A DNA stretch of 64,000 nucleotides from Vigna angularis (Eukaryota > Streptophyta > Magnoliopsida > Fabales > Fabaceae), in NCBI RefSeq assembly GCF_016808095.1, contig NC_068974.1:4340001-4404000 (forward strand), in the 5' to 3' direction. Every line of letters starts with the position of its first letter. Positions within the stretch are counted from its first letter, which is position 1. This document shows positions 12,860 to 24,700 of this stretch, in pieces. Below the pieces are notes generated by a model. The model searched no databases. It was not told the DNA's origin and worked only from the letters and a program-made list of their open reading frames with translations. The position numbers were made by a program, and so were the translations under genes.

Positions 12860-14032
12860 TCTTACAATAAAATGATGGTTACTTTTAATATCATATTACA
12901 AGTAAAAAAAATGCCTTTTAAATTTTTATTGTAATTAATATTTTATACAAAATTTTAATAAATACTCTGATATTTTTTGTTAATGTATATGGTTTATGAA
13001 GTTTTTGTCTTGGATTAATTTATCTCAATAGGAAGATGAATAAAATCTAATTAATAAATAATTTAAAAAAACAAATGGAAATAATGTCAAGACTTTGAAT
13101 TGGGATATTAACTACTTCTAGTTTAATTTGATTCTATATGATTATTTAACTAAATTAAAAGAGAAAACAGAAAAAGAAAGCTTTCAACATCTTTAGTTTG
13201 GTATGATTAAATAATTTAGTCAAAATGATTAAAGCGGTGGATGATTAAGCAATTGATTTCCCTATCACAAAAGGTAAACAATGAACAATTAGTCAAATGA
13301 TTAAGATGAATTAACTAACAAAGTGAATATAAATAATATTATCTTTTTTAAGGACATTATCCATATGAATGCAAAGGGTAAAAAATGGGCAAAGTAGGTC
13401 CAACCATTTGTGGAAGTCACATGGCTCCTATGACTTTGGTACACCCACTCTCATCTTATAATTTGTTCACTAATATTTATTTCTCATAATTTCTTTGGCA
13501 TTCTGGATTTCATCATTCCGCACAATGCATTTTACTCCTAAAACGCACAATGCATTTTACTCCTAAAATAAGGTTTTGCCACCATGTTTTGCTTTGCCTT
13601 CACACCAAAGTTTTTTCAAGATATCTCCCCATAATTTATATAGTATATTGAACTAATCTTCCAAAATATCATATCATATAGGAGTTACAATTATGAAAGT
13701 TACATGAGTAGAGCATGTAGGGCAATTCTCATAATATATTATATAAGGTAAATCTTAATGTGAAAGTGAAAAATAGAGGCCGATGTCTTAACTATGATGT
13801 AAATTTACTTTAGTATGTATATATTTCATTTTAAAAAATTCATTTTATAAAATTAAATTAATTAAATTTATTCTTTTAGAAGTTATTAAAGTTTATTTTA
13901 TCAATGTCTTTTTAAATTTGTTGTGTCATCCATATTATTCATAGCAATTTATTTTCAAACTCGAGATTTCGAATATTTGATGTTAGATATGTTCTTTCAT
14001 AACCGTATAAATGAATAAATTATATTATATAA
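12860..14032. other. AT-rich intergenic DNA before the Pack-MULE
   Basis: No gene is supported. A perfect two-copy tandem repeat of 'cgcacaatgcattttactcc' plus 'taaaa' lies at about 13518-13567. The rest is A/T-rich without recognisable ends. Confidence 0.5.
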
Positions 14033-14041
14033 TAAATATAA
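14033..14041. repeat. Pack-MULE target site duplication, left copy
   Basis: taaatataa, identical to 22771-22779 on the other side of the element. The site is AT-rich, but a 9/9 match directly abutting both inverted-repeat ends is unlikely to be chance. Confidence 0.8.
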
Positions 14042-14091
14042 GGCTTAATAGTCTTTTTCGTCCCCATATTTGCTTATTTTTCTCAATTAAG

Positions 14092-14593
14092 TGTTAGAAA
14101 TTCTTTAATTTTCAATTGAATGAAAAACACGCACAGGATCTTGAATTTTCATGATACTCACTATTCTCTCATACACAGTAGTAAAGAACTTACCTGGATC
14201 CATTGTATAGTTTCTTCCTGTCAATGTTCTCCCTTCTCTTACTCCTCTTTAATGCTTTCTTGATGATATAGAAATTCTGAGGATGTTTTTCTCTGTAAAA
14301 GTCACAGTTTCTTTTCCTTTCCTAAGAACGTTACTTATCTCCTTTTCTTTCCAGAAACTTAACGTCAACCGCAGTAAAACATTTTTCCCTCTTTTATGAT
14401 ATTTAATCAACTTTAATAAAATACCAAAATGTCCTTTATTGAAGTGAGAAGAGATGGATTAATTTTAATAACTCTAAAATAATCCCTATAACTTTAATAC
14501 TTTATATTCTAATAATCATCACATTAGAATTTGTACATCAAAGTTATACTTTAAATTACATGAACCAATCTTAAATATTAATATAATTTAACA
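14092..14593 (-). repeat. 3' LTR of the copia element
   Basis: 502 bp, near-identical to 20303-20794. It is followed inward by the polypurine tract, which reads CCAAGTGGGAGAA on the minus strand (14606-14594). Confidence 0.93.
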
Positions 14594-14963
14594 TTCTCCC
14601 ACTTGGTTCATTTGATGACTTGAAGATTTAAAATTAAACTTTAAGTGCGTACCATTCATTAGAATTATCAAGTCATCATCCTTATATGAATTGAAATGAT
14701 CGGATCATGGCGGGCAAAAGTCATGAACGACAAGATTCCTTCTATGTATCACATAATCAAACTAACTCAACATAACTTTAATCAATCTTATAACTTTCAT
14801 GTCTCTAAAAGAGATATAACATGTTACCAAAATCAATAATACATGTATATAACTTAATGTGGATAACAATAGAATAAAGAAAAACATAAATTTAATTGAA
14901 TTCACAAGTGTCATGACAATACAAGCATATAACTATACATATCCATATAGATAGATAACATCA

Positions 14964-17900
14964 TCATGTTAATATTGACTTATCGATAATGCCCATACTT
15001 TCAACATGGCCAATAAAAGTTTTGGGCGGTAGTTCTTTAGTTAACGAATCTGCTATCATCAAATCCGTACCAATATGCTCAATTAACACTCTATGTTTCT
15101 ACACTTCTTCTTTGATCGACAAGTATTTCAAATCCATGTGTTTAACACCCTTTGAGTACTTGTCATTTTTAGAGAAGAAGACGGTTGTGGAATTATCACA
15201 ATAAATCCTTATCGGCCTAGCAATACTGTCAATAATGCAAAGCCTCGATACAAAGTTCTGCAACCACAAAGCATGAACCGTGGCCTCAAAGCATGCCACA
15301 AATTCAGCCTCCATGGTGGAAGTAGCAATGACTGATTGTTTTGCACTTTTCCAAGAAATTGCTCCTCCAACTAATAGATAAACACACCCAAATGTGGATT
15401 TTCTTGAATCCACACTTCCAGCATAGTCTGAATCCGAGTAGCCAATCACCTCAAGATGATCTGACCTTTTGTAGGTGAGCATATATTCTTTGGTACCTTG
15501 TAAGTACCTAAGAACTTTCTTTGCAGCTTTCCAGTGATCCATTCCGGGATTAATTTGATATCGGCCTAACATTCCAACAGCAAAACTGATATCTGGCCGA
15601 GTACAAGTTTGAGCATACATCAAACTCCCAACCACTGACACATAAGGAATGGACTCCATGGCCTTTCGTTCCAAATCATTCTTGGGACATTGCATTTGAC
15701 TAAACTTGTCCCCTTTTTGAATTGGAACTATTCCAGGAGAGCATTTTTCCATTCTGAATCTCTCTAACACTTTGTTAATATAGCCTTTTTGAGACAAACT
15801 TAACAATCCTTGTGATCTATCACGGAATATTTCTATTCCTATCACATAAGATGCCTCATTCATATCTTTCATTTCAAAGTTGCTAGAGAGAAACTTCTTT
15901 ACATCATGTAACATACCAACATCATTAGCAACAAGAAGAATGTCGTCAACATATAGAACCAATATAACAAACTTACTCCCACTGATCTTTATATATATAC
16001 ACTGGTCAACGGTGTTCTCTACAAAACCATATGAAGTTATGGTATCATTAAATTTTAGATACCATTGTCAAAAAGCTTGTTTCAGTCCATATATTGATTT
16101 CTTCAATTTACACACCAAATTTTCTTTTCCTGTTATTGTGAAACCTTCTGGTTGGTCCATATAAACTTCCTCTTCTAAGTCACCATTCAGAAAAGCGGTC
16201 TTTACATCCATTTGGGGAAGCTCTAAATCATAATGAGCCACCAAAGCCAAAACAATTCTCAAAGAGTCCTTCTTAGAAACAGGAGAGAAGGTCTCTTTGT
16301 AGTCAATGCCATCCTTTTGAGTGAAACCTTTGGTGACTAATCTAGCTTTGTACCTTTCAATATTGCCTTTTGAGTCATGTTTAGTCTTAAAGACCCATTT
16401 ACAACCGACTCTTTTTGAACCCTTAGGCAATTCAACTAGATCCCATACTTTATTGTCATCCATTGATTTCAATTCTTCTTTCATAGCATTCAACCAATTC
16501 TCTAAATTATTACTTTCCATGGCTTGTCTGAAAGAGACTGGATCCTCATCAATGCTTAAGTCACATTCATGTTCAACAGAGTAAACCACATAATCATTCG
16601 AAATAGCAGGTCTTTTCTCCCTTACAAACCTTTTTAATGCTGCTTCTTGTGGTTCCTCTATCAATTGCTCATTTATGACTTGTTCATTTGTGACTTGATC
16701 ATTGTCAATTGGCTCAACATTTATATGATCATTTTGTGGGATTGGAACATTAACTTGTTGTCTCTGCTTGTTGTGTGACTCTGATACAACAAGAGGGATA
16801 ACAACTTCAGAAGAGACATTAGATGTAGAAACACTATCAGTATGCTCTTGAATATCCACTATTCGTGATTCCTCACTCCCACTAAATTGACCATTTTCAA
16901 TGAACCGAGCATTTCCAGACTCAACTATTCTTGTACTATGGTTAGGGCAATAAAATCTATATCCCTTTGATTTTTCAGGATAACCGATGAAGTAACCACT
17001 AATGGTTCTTGCATCAAGCTTCTTTTCATGTGGATTATACAACCTTACCTCTGTCGGACAACCCCAAACATGAAGATGTCTCAAACTGGGTTTCCTTCCA
17101 GTCCATAGTTCATAAGGAGTTTTAGAAACTGCTTTGTTAGGAACCTTGTTAACCAGATATACAACAGTCTTTAATGAATACATCCACAAAGATAAAGGAA
17201 TATTACTATGACTTAACATACTCCTAACCATATCCATAAGAGTACGATTCCGCCTTTCTGCTACACCATTTTGTTGTGGTGTACTGGGCATTGTATATTG
17301 TGCACATATACCCCGACTTTCAAGAAACTTTGCAAATGGACCTGGACATTGTCCACTCTCATCAGTTTTACCATAATATTCACCACCTCTATCAGATCTC
17401 ACCACTTTTACTTTTCTATCTAATTGCCTTTCCACCTCATTTATGAACACCTCAAGGGCATTCACTGATTGAGATTTTTCATGTAATAGATATATATAAC
17501 AATAACGTGAGAAATCATCAATAAAGGAGATAAAATAGTTTTCACCACTCCAGGATTTAATGTCAAAAGGACCACAATTACCAGTGTGTATTAACTCAAG
17601 AAGTTGACTACTTCTTGTGACAGGATATTTTGATATGTGTTTTGTTTGTTTACCCTTAATACAATCAATACACACATCCCAGTCATCAAAATCCAATTGA
17701 GGTAAAATTTCATTTTTCAGTAACCTCAACATCCTTTCTTTGGATATGTGATTCAATCTTTTATGCCATAAGAAAGCAGAACATTCTTTTCCTGCACCAC
17801 AATTTCTATCAACAACATGTTCAACATTAAACAGGGATTCAGAAAAATTAACATCAAGATTTAAACGATATAAACCATCCAATAATGTACCAGAACCATA

Positions 17901-19064
17901 ATAGTACGAAAGTTTATACAAATGAAAAATACCATTTTCAATCCTAAAGTTAAAACCTAAATAATCCAACTTTGCAACAGAAATTAAATTCCTAGCACAA
18001 CCAGGAACATAGAGACATTTTTCAAGATTCAGACAATAACCAATGTCTAGAATCAATCTGTAAGTCCCAATTCCTTCTATCCGTGCCTTCATTCTGTTCC
18101 CCATATATAAATACTTTTTAGTTCCTTTTATGGGCTGGATTGAAAGGAATCCCTACATAATATTAGAAACATGAGTGGTAGCTCTAGAATCCAACCACCA
18201 GGTATTATTAGGCACTTTAATTATATTTGCTTCAAAACTTACAGAAACACAAAAAGTACCTTTATTTTTGAACCAAGATTTTCTTTTCGGACAATCTTTC
18301 TTGTAGTGACCTACTTTCTTGCAAAAGAAACATTTCTGGTCCTTCTGGATATTACCCTTATTCACTTTCATTGGGGCTTTATCCTTCTTGTTCTTCTTTC
18401 CTGATTTGGCTTTACTGAAGCTAGCACCTTCATGAGTTGTGAGATGGATAGAATGATCTTTCATTTTCTTCAATCTCCCTTCCTCTTGTATCAACATGGC
18501 TTTAATTTCTTGAAAGTTCCATTTATCTTTAAGAGTGTTATAGTTCACTTGGAACTGGTCAAATTCAGGAGGAAGAGAGTTCATGATAAACTGTACCAGA
18601 AAAGACTCATTCACCTTCATTTCCATTGACTTCAATCTTGCTGCTATATTAGCCATTCCAGTTACATGTTCATGTATGGGTTGTGACCAGTCAAACTTTT
18701 TGGTAGTCAGCTCACTCATAAGAGTTCCTACAATAGACTTGTCAGTTATGTCTGATTATGAGTACTCCTTGATCAGTTTCATGAATTCCTTTGCGTTTTC
18801 CGTTTTAGGCATAGAAGGCTTTACATTCTCTGCCATAGACATGCGCATCAAGTTTAGTGATAGCCTGTTAGACCTATGCCAAGCCTCATAAAGAGACTTC
18901 TCATCACTTGTACTAGTCTCTGTAATGACTGCGGGCATTTCATCCATCATAATTGCCATGTCCAAGTCTAACACACCCAGTTGGAACTGGATTTGTTTTG
19001 ACCAATCAGCATAATTGAGCCCATTAAACTTGACCACATTGTTGCTCAAACCTGATAAATTCAT
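14964..19064 (-). pseudogene. copia gag-pol polyprotein with four stop codons and no frameshift
   Basis: One continuous frame runs from ATG at 19064 to TGA at 14964 (1367 codons), a normal copia length. In order it shows: gag; a CCHC zinc knuckle (C-x2-C-x4-H-x4-C, near 18330-18290); a protease-like WWLDS site (near 18195) with Ser where the catalytic Asp-Ser/Thr-Gly would need Gly; an integrase core with HKRLNH zinc-binding start, DRGGEY and [10 protein letters not shown] (17800-17240); reverse transcriptase with [11 protein letters not shown] and YVDDILL (16350-15930); and RNase H with SDSDYAGS (15440-15420) and DNSTT. The frame is interrupted at 18758-18756 (TAA), 18155-18153 (TAG), 16070-16068 (TGA) and 15101-15099 (TAG). 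With no frameshifts, decay is limited and recent, but the element is not autonomous. Confidence 0.9.
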
Positions 19065-20281
19065 GTAAGCTGGAAATAATACACAAGCTCATACATTAAT
19101 GCTTTGATAAAATTAATGGATTCAAACAAATTACTACACTAGTCATACATTCAAGTTCACCTTTGGGTGACACTTAAACTGATAGGTAATCATTTAAGTC
19201 ATTCATTTAAGTTCACCTTTGGGTGATTCTTAAACTGACAAATTCCATATACACTTTAATAAACAATCAATCATACTTAAGTCTATATGTATGCTATCTT
19301 TGGATATACAAACATATTTACTAAGTACATGAAATGTCTCACTTTAATGTCATTAATTATAAACAATGGTTCACCTTTGGATAATCCATAACATCTTTAT
19401 ATCAATGACTAATTACTATATATATTCATAATTTAACATCCTTTATATTATGAATAATTTTCGCAATAACATGAGCAATTTAAAAGAACAGCGGAATTGC
19501 TAAACCTTTTAATTTTGATTAGAATTATAACTCATCCGAAATTCAACTTAATTGAATTTCCTTCATCCAAGATTAATAACAATTACATATAATTCATAAA
19601 ACAAAAATTATACCATACATGTCAATAGATGCACTTTTCAAGTTAAAAGCATTTGAAACCTTCAAACTTTTAATTCACATTTAATTTCCATTCAATTCAA
19701 TGCACAACAATGTTAAAAATTTAACATAAGCACAATAATAAAATACTTTACTGTGTGAGAACAGTACCGCAACAAAGTTGCTTTATGGTAACAACCAAAT
19801 TAAAAGATTTATATGCTGCTTCAGGGTTAAATTCAAGGGATTGAATTTTCTTTCATGCAAGATTTAATTTGGTTACTGCGCATGGGATTTCAGTTTTGGC
19901 ATAAAGCAACTTTAATGAACTTTAATATTATGCACAGATCAAAGTCACATTAATGTGATAATCAAATAATAAAAAAAATAACTTGTTGCTTCAGATGAAT
20001 GAAATTCATGTTACAGTGAATTCAAAAGAAATCATGCAACAGTAAAAAAAATTCAAAAGAAATCATGCAACAGTAAAAAAAATTTGCTTTATTGTGACTT
20101 ACGCAACAATCAAAATTTAAAAACTTGCGGCTTTGAGATTCACATTACTGTGAATCTAATTTTCTTTCATGTGAATAAAATAATTAAACATCTGAAAAAT
20201 AAAATCCCTAAACTTCATAATTCAAAAATTAGGGTTTTAAAAATTGAGAAAATTACCATTCGTGGAGAATCATAGAATTCA

Positions 20282-20300
20282 GAACCTGGCTCTGATACCA
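20282..20300 (-). promoter_or_regulatory. Primer-binding site for initiator tRNA-Met
   Basis: On the minus strand it reads TGGTATCAGAGCCAGGTTC. The first 12 bases are the standard plant copia primer site, complementary to the 3' end of initiator methionine tRNA. It lies 2 bases from the LTR end. Confidence 0.92.
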
Positions 20301-20302
20301 CT

Positions 20303-20794
20303 TGTTAGCAATTCTTTAATTTTCAATTGAATGAAAAACACACACAAGATCTTGAATTTTCATGATACTTATTATTCTCTCATACACAGTAGTAAAGAAC
20401 TTACCTGGATCCATTATATAGTTTCTTCCTGTCAATGTTCTCCCTTCTCTTACTCCTCTTTAATGTTTTCTTGATGATATAGAAATTTCGAGGATGTTTT
20501 TCTCTGTAAAAGTCACAGTTTCTTTTCCTTTCCTGAGAACCTCCTTTTCTTTCCAGAAACTTAACGTCAACAGCAGTAAAACCTTTTTCCCTCTTTTATG
20601 ATATTTAATCAAATTTAATAAAATACCAAAATGCCCTTTATTGAAGTGAGAAGAGAGGGATTAATTTTAATAACTCTAAAATAATCCTATAACTTTAATA
20701 CCTTATATTCTAATAATCATCACATTAGAATCTGTACATCAAAGTCATACTTTAAATTACATGAACCAATCTTAAATATTAATATAATTTAACA
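20303..20794 (-). repeat. 5' LTR of the copia element
   Basis: 492 bp, the partner of 14092-14593. On the minus strand it is followed after two bases by the tRNA primer-binding site. Confidence 0.93.
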
Positions 20795-21295
20795 TTAAGT
20801 CTGTCCTTTTAAAAATGTGTCAAATTGGTCTTTATTTAGTAAATTTTACGTCAACATCGTCTCTTCCGTTAAATACGCACAAACGGTGTTAACTTTTTTT
20901 TCTCTCTCTTCTGCTTTTTTGCAACGCAGAATACCTTTCTGTTCTGCAATCTTCTGCAACACAACAAACCTTTTTGTTCTGTAATATTCTGCAAAGCAGC
21001 AGATCAATCTGTTCCGTGAAGATGAAACGTGTATAAAAAAGAATAAATAATAAGAATTAAAATACTAGAATTAAAATGGGCTGATAGTGATGCATACAAT
21101 ACAACTCCATTTTCACTCCTTAAAACGTGAAAGACATTCTTCATTTCTTCACTGGAGCAATAACACAAACGTTTCATCTACTTCAACCCTTTCACGGGCG
21201 CATACGCAACGCAATCACCACCCTCTACTGCATTGTTCTTCACCGTGGATTCCGATCCACACGCTTTGCGTGACAGTGCAACAATTGCATCCCTC

Positions 21296-22554
21296 ATGCT
21301 TCGCAAACCTCTCTTTCTTCCCTTCCTCTTCCACTTATTGTTGTTGTTCTGGTATGCAGATCTTGCTCCAAATTGCACTTGGGATAGCACCAGCTTCGAG
21401 GATCTCTCAAAATAACAGACAATTGCTTCTTTAGGGTTTCTCAATTTGACATGTTTCTTGGTTCCGACGTCCACTTGTGGGGTGCGCAGGGTACTGGTTT
21501 CGATAATCTCACTAAAGGATTTATTGTTTCCAACGATGGATTGAACAAAACCTATAAGAACTCCACCTTAGAAGTGCCTTTGCTACGCAATGTTATGTGG
21601 AGCATGATCGACGTCCTCACCGTCTGGGATCGCACGACCGCTTCTGATTTCGGCCACGTCGTTCTTCGAAGGGACGCTCCAGCGAAGCCATCTCTGACGG
21701 TGTTCGAGAATTGTAAGGTTTTGTCGAAGAATTTCAGGTTGAGGTGGAGTTTGAATGTGTTCGAGGATTCTCTTGAAATTGGCTTGGAGGTTGCGATTGG
21801 GATCACCAACTACATGGCTTTTGGTTGTGTTGACCCTAGTTCTGAAGACTCTGATTTCATGATTGGTGGCGATGTTGTCGTCACAGGGTTTAAGGAAGAT
21901 GGTGCACCCATTGTGGATAATTTTTTCATTACGAAGTATAGTGAGTGTGTGAAAAATGACGATGAAGTTGCTCATGGGGTTTGTCCTAATTCAGTTTATA
22001 AAGGGCATGAGGCGATGGGTTTAGTAAACAGATCAATGCTTGTTTATGGGCATAGGAGCGATGGGGTGTCCTTTGTTAGATATAGATGGCATTTGACTAA
22101 GGTTAGTGGAAATTATGATCGTCCTGTGAATCATATTGAAAATATGAAGGTTATTTGGGCTTTGGGGCCTATTAAGCCTCTTGATACTATTAATCCTTAC
22201 TATCTTCCTTAGAATCACGGGGCTGTAAATTACGGTCATTTGGTTTTGAATGTCTCGGAGCATGTGAATGACTGCATTGGACCCTTGGATGCTGAAGACA
22301 AAGAAGATCAAGGAGTCATCATTGCAGATAGCAATAATCCGCTGGTGGTATCTTCGGCTCCGACAATGCATTACCCCAACCCTCCAAATCCTGCAAAGGT
22401 TCTTTACGTCAACAAAAAGGAAGCTCGTGTTTTGAGAGTGGAAAAAGGGGTGTCAGTCAAGTTTTCCATCCAAGCTGGGCATGATGTTGCACTTTATATT
22501 ACTTCATATCCGCTTGGTGGAAATGAAGCAACCAAGGAGAGAGAAAAAAAGTGA
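21296..22554 (+). pseudogene. Captured DM13/DOMON-domain gene fragment inside the Pack-MULE
   Basis: From ATG at 21296 the frame gives a signal-peptide-like start (MLRKPLFLPFLFHLLLLFWY) and a short mature part, then hits TAA at about 21413. A different frame continues DNCFFRVSQFDM (from about 21420) through the DM13 domain (SDVHLWGAQ...VWDRTTASDFG, 21460-21660) into a DOMON domain (NCKVLSKNFRLRW...GHRSDGVSFVRY, 21700-22090). A TAG at 22210-22212 follows YYLP, and the homologous frame resumes to about 22535. The order and wording match plant cytochrome b561/DM13/DOMON proteins such as Arabidopsis At5g54830, recalled from memory. Residues between signal peptide and DM13 are missing and the junction is out of frame. 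There is no cytochrome b561 membrane part. The upstream 21087-21295 may be captured 5' UTR or promoter. It is a broken fragment, not a working gene. Confidence 0.85.
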
Positions 22555-22770
22555 GGACCAATCTGTAGAGTCTGCTACGATGCAGAGTCTGCTGCGATGA
22601 AGAAGAACAGAGGAGAGAGAAAAAAAGTTAACGCCGTTTGTGCGTATTTAACAGAGGGGACGTCGTTGACGCAAAATGTACTAAGTGAAGACCAATTTGA
22701 CACACTTTTAAAAGGAATGACCTAATTGAGAAAAATAAGCAAATATGGGGGCAAAAAAGACTATTAAGCC

Positions 22771-22779
22771 TAAATATAA
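22771..22779. repeat. Pack-MULE target site duplication, right copy
   Basis: taaatataa directly after the right inverted repeat, matching 14033-14041. Confidence 0.8.
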
Positions 22780-23937
22780 ATATTATTTATAATTTTTTTA
22801 GTAAGATTCAACATAAATTATATTTTATAAAAAAAATTTGTTAAAATATTAGTAATTTAATTATATCACGATAGATTCAAATATATTTATGCAATTTCTA
22901 ATACATCTTGTAACAACTTCATAAATTGAATTTATATATTTTCTTGAGTAATTCAAATTTGATAAAAAGACAATTCTCGCCAATGAAAAAGATGCAACAT
23001 AAATATAATATATTTCAATAACAACATCATAGTTTTTAATCGAGTATTTAAAATCTCCTTTCATAGTTATCTAGTTTTCAAACATATACAAGACTATAAC
23101 ATTATTATTTCATATTTAATACATTCCTGCCAAAACAACATAAGAACACAATCCATATCTTTAAGACTTTGCTATATTTACTTATTTCCTCTATTTAAAC
23201 ATACATTATCTTGTGCTCACACCAAAAATAGTAATTATTGCAATAGAAAAAATAAATACATAGTACAAATATAAAAAGAGTAAGCTAATATTGTTATGTC
23301 CAAACAAATCACAATTTATATTTCTATAATTGAAGAAAAATCAATTTAAATTTCACCATATGATCATATCGTCACACATTTGTAAACATAAGACTAAAGA
23401 TATTACTAGACTCGATATCCGGATTGATGCAATTGCTTGGGCACTAGAAATTGTGCACCTGGAAATTTCCCTTAAAATTTTGTGATATGATAACTTAAGA
23501 CTAGCCCATAATTTACCAATGCACAACTCTCTCCATGGGATTCATTCACTATAACTTAAGAGAGAACGGATCCACCATTCCTAAACTAACAATAGAAACC
23601 TCTTACATTCTTCACCACCAAAAACCCCATTCTTTATATGAGTCTTAGAATCTAATAGAGTTTAAGGATAACTTCAAGAAGTATCCCTAACAATTGCATC
23701 ACACTTATCTTATTAAATTTTACCTCTTTAGAAAGAACATATCCTAACACAAACCAAACAATTTATACATATAATTTACACATCTATCATATTGAAATCC
23801 TTTCTAACATTTACCCTTTAATTCAAATCTGCGTAACATAACCATCTAATATTTCCGTAACATTTTTAATATAACCCAACTCATCACCCATAACATAATT
23901 ACATTATTCCTTAATCATTAACCACTCATAGACAATT
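22780..23937. other. AT-rich intergenic DNA
   Basis: No gene, terminal repeat or RNA was recognised between the Pack-MULE and the next LTR. Confidence 0.5.
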
Positions 23938-24479
23938 TGTAACACCCCTATTTAGAATGTCACGAATAAGTTATAAAAACTTCTAACTTGCAAAAGGTAA
24001 AAATTTAAAACCTTTTTAAATTGAAGTAAAAAGAAAATATTATTCATTTAATCTGGATTAAATTAAATCATAGTTAGAATCTAAACCTTTGAAATAAAAT
24101 CACAAATTATTACATTATTAAATAAACAAAATTGTTCAATAAACCCAAAAGTTCCTTAAACACTTGTTAATCTTCACTGCTTTACTCATCAACTGGAACA
24201 TCTATAAATTCAATTGCTCTTGTATAACAACACAAGTTATATAATCATCACACAAACACAAATAAGTAAGGGTGAGCTAAGAAAATAACCACAAAAACAA
24301 TAATATATCATAATAATTCAATTATCAAATCAATACTACACCCTTACTACACAAACACTTCAGAGAAAAATTATACAAAACATCTCAATCCAAACCACAA
24401 TCCAACTCAACCTAACCATGCCAACACTATCAATCACCATAAACCTATGTCATCTTCCATACTTCAGCACACTCGACCT

Positions 24480-24700
24480 GTTTACTAAAACATGGCCTAC
24501 TCACCAAAGCAAGACCTATTTACTAAAATAGAACTTTCCTATTTACCAAAACAAGGTCTACTCACCAAAGTAGGACTTTCCTACTCATCAAAGCAAGGCC
24601 TATTTACCAAAATATGACTTTCTTATTTACCAAAACAAGGCCTACTCACCAAAGTAGGACTTTCCTACTCACCAAAATAGGGCCTATTTACCAAAATAGA
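24480..24700. repeat. 42-bp tandem repeat array
   Basis: About five copies of a 42-bp unit built from 'actttcctactcaccaaag' followed by 'caaggcctatttaccaaaat', with alternation of 'ctactcacc' and 'ctatttacc' half-units of about 21 bp. It sits inside the solo LTR. Confidence 0.75.

Larger units (their letters stand above)
9900..12860. mobile_element. Old LTR-like region split by a solo LTR
   Basis: The A/C-rich style and phrases such as 'gtgagctaacaaaataa' (10005-10025) resemble 'gtgagctaagaaaataa' inside the long solo LTR at 24271-24288. Short repeated 'cctttctaccccctc'-type units flank the inserted solo LTR on both sides (10400-10420 and 11590-11640). This suggests the host sequence is a diverged relative of the 23938-31297 LTR family. 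Ends were not found and no gene is supported. Confidence 0.4.
14092..20794 (-). mobile_element. Nearly complete Ty1/copia retrotransposon
   Basis: The element runs on the minus strand: 5' LTR 20794-20303, primer site 20300-20282, gag-pol 19064-14964, polypurine tract 14606-14594, 3' LTR 14593-14092. The LTRs begin TGTTAG and end TAACA in plus orientation; they are 502 bp (left) and 492 bp (right) and differ by scattered changes and a short indel near 14330/20535. Five-bp target duplications ttaag lie at 14087-14091 and 20795-20799. It inserted into the left inverted repeat of the Pack-MULE, so it is the younger of the two. The domain order integrase before reverse transcriptase places it in Ty1/copia. 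Confidence 0.93.
14042..22770. mobile_element. Pack-MULE (Mutator-like element carrying a captured gene)
   Basis: The outer ends are inverted copies beginning GGCTTAATAGTCTTTTT. Each arm is 179 bp and roughly 85-90% identical by eye. The left arm is 14042-14091 continued at 20800-20928; the right arm is 22770-22592 read on the minus strand. Flanks are exact 9-bp target duplications, taaatataa, at 14033-14041 and 22771-22779, the length typical of Mutator-like elements. Without the nested copia element it is about 2.0 kb. It has no transposase and instead carries a broken piece of a plant DM13/DOMON gene. The sequence supports a non-autonomous Pack-MULE; the captured gene shows no link to transposition. 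Confidence 0.88.

Noticed and set aside
21552..21975. Minus-strand frames opposite the captured gene
   Set aside because: Shadows of the plus-strand DM13/DOMON coding sequence.
24480..24700. CRISPR-like array
   Set aside because: Units are contiguous 42-bp tandem repeats without unique spacers, in a plant nuclear LTR.
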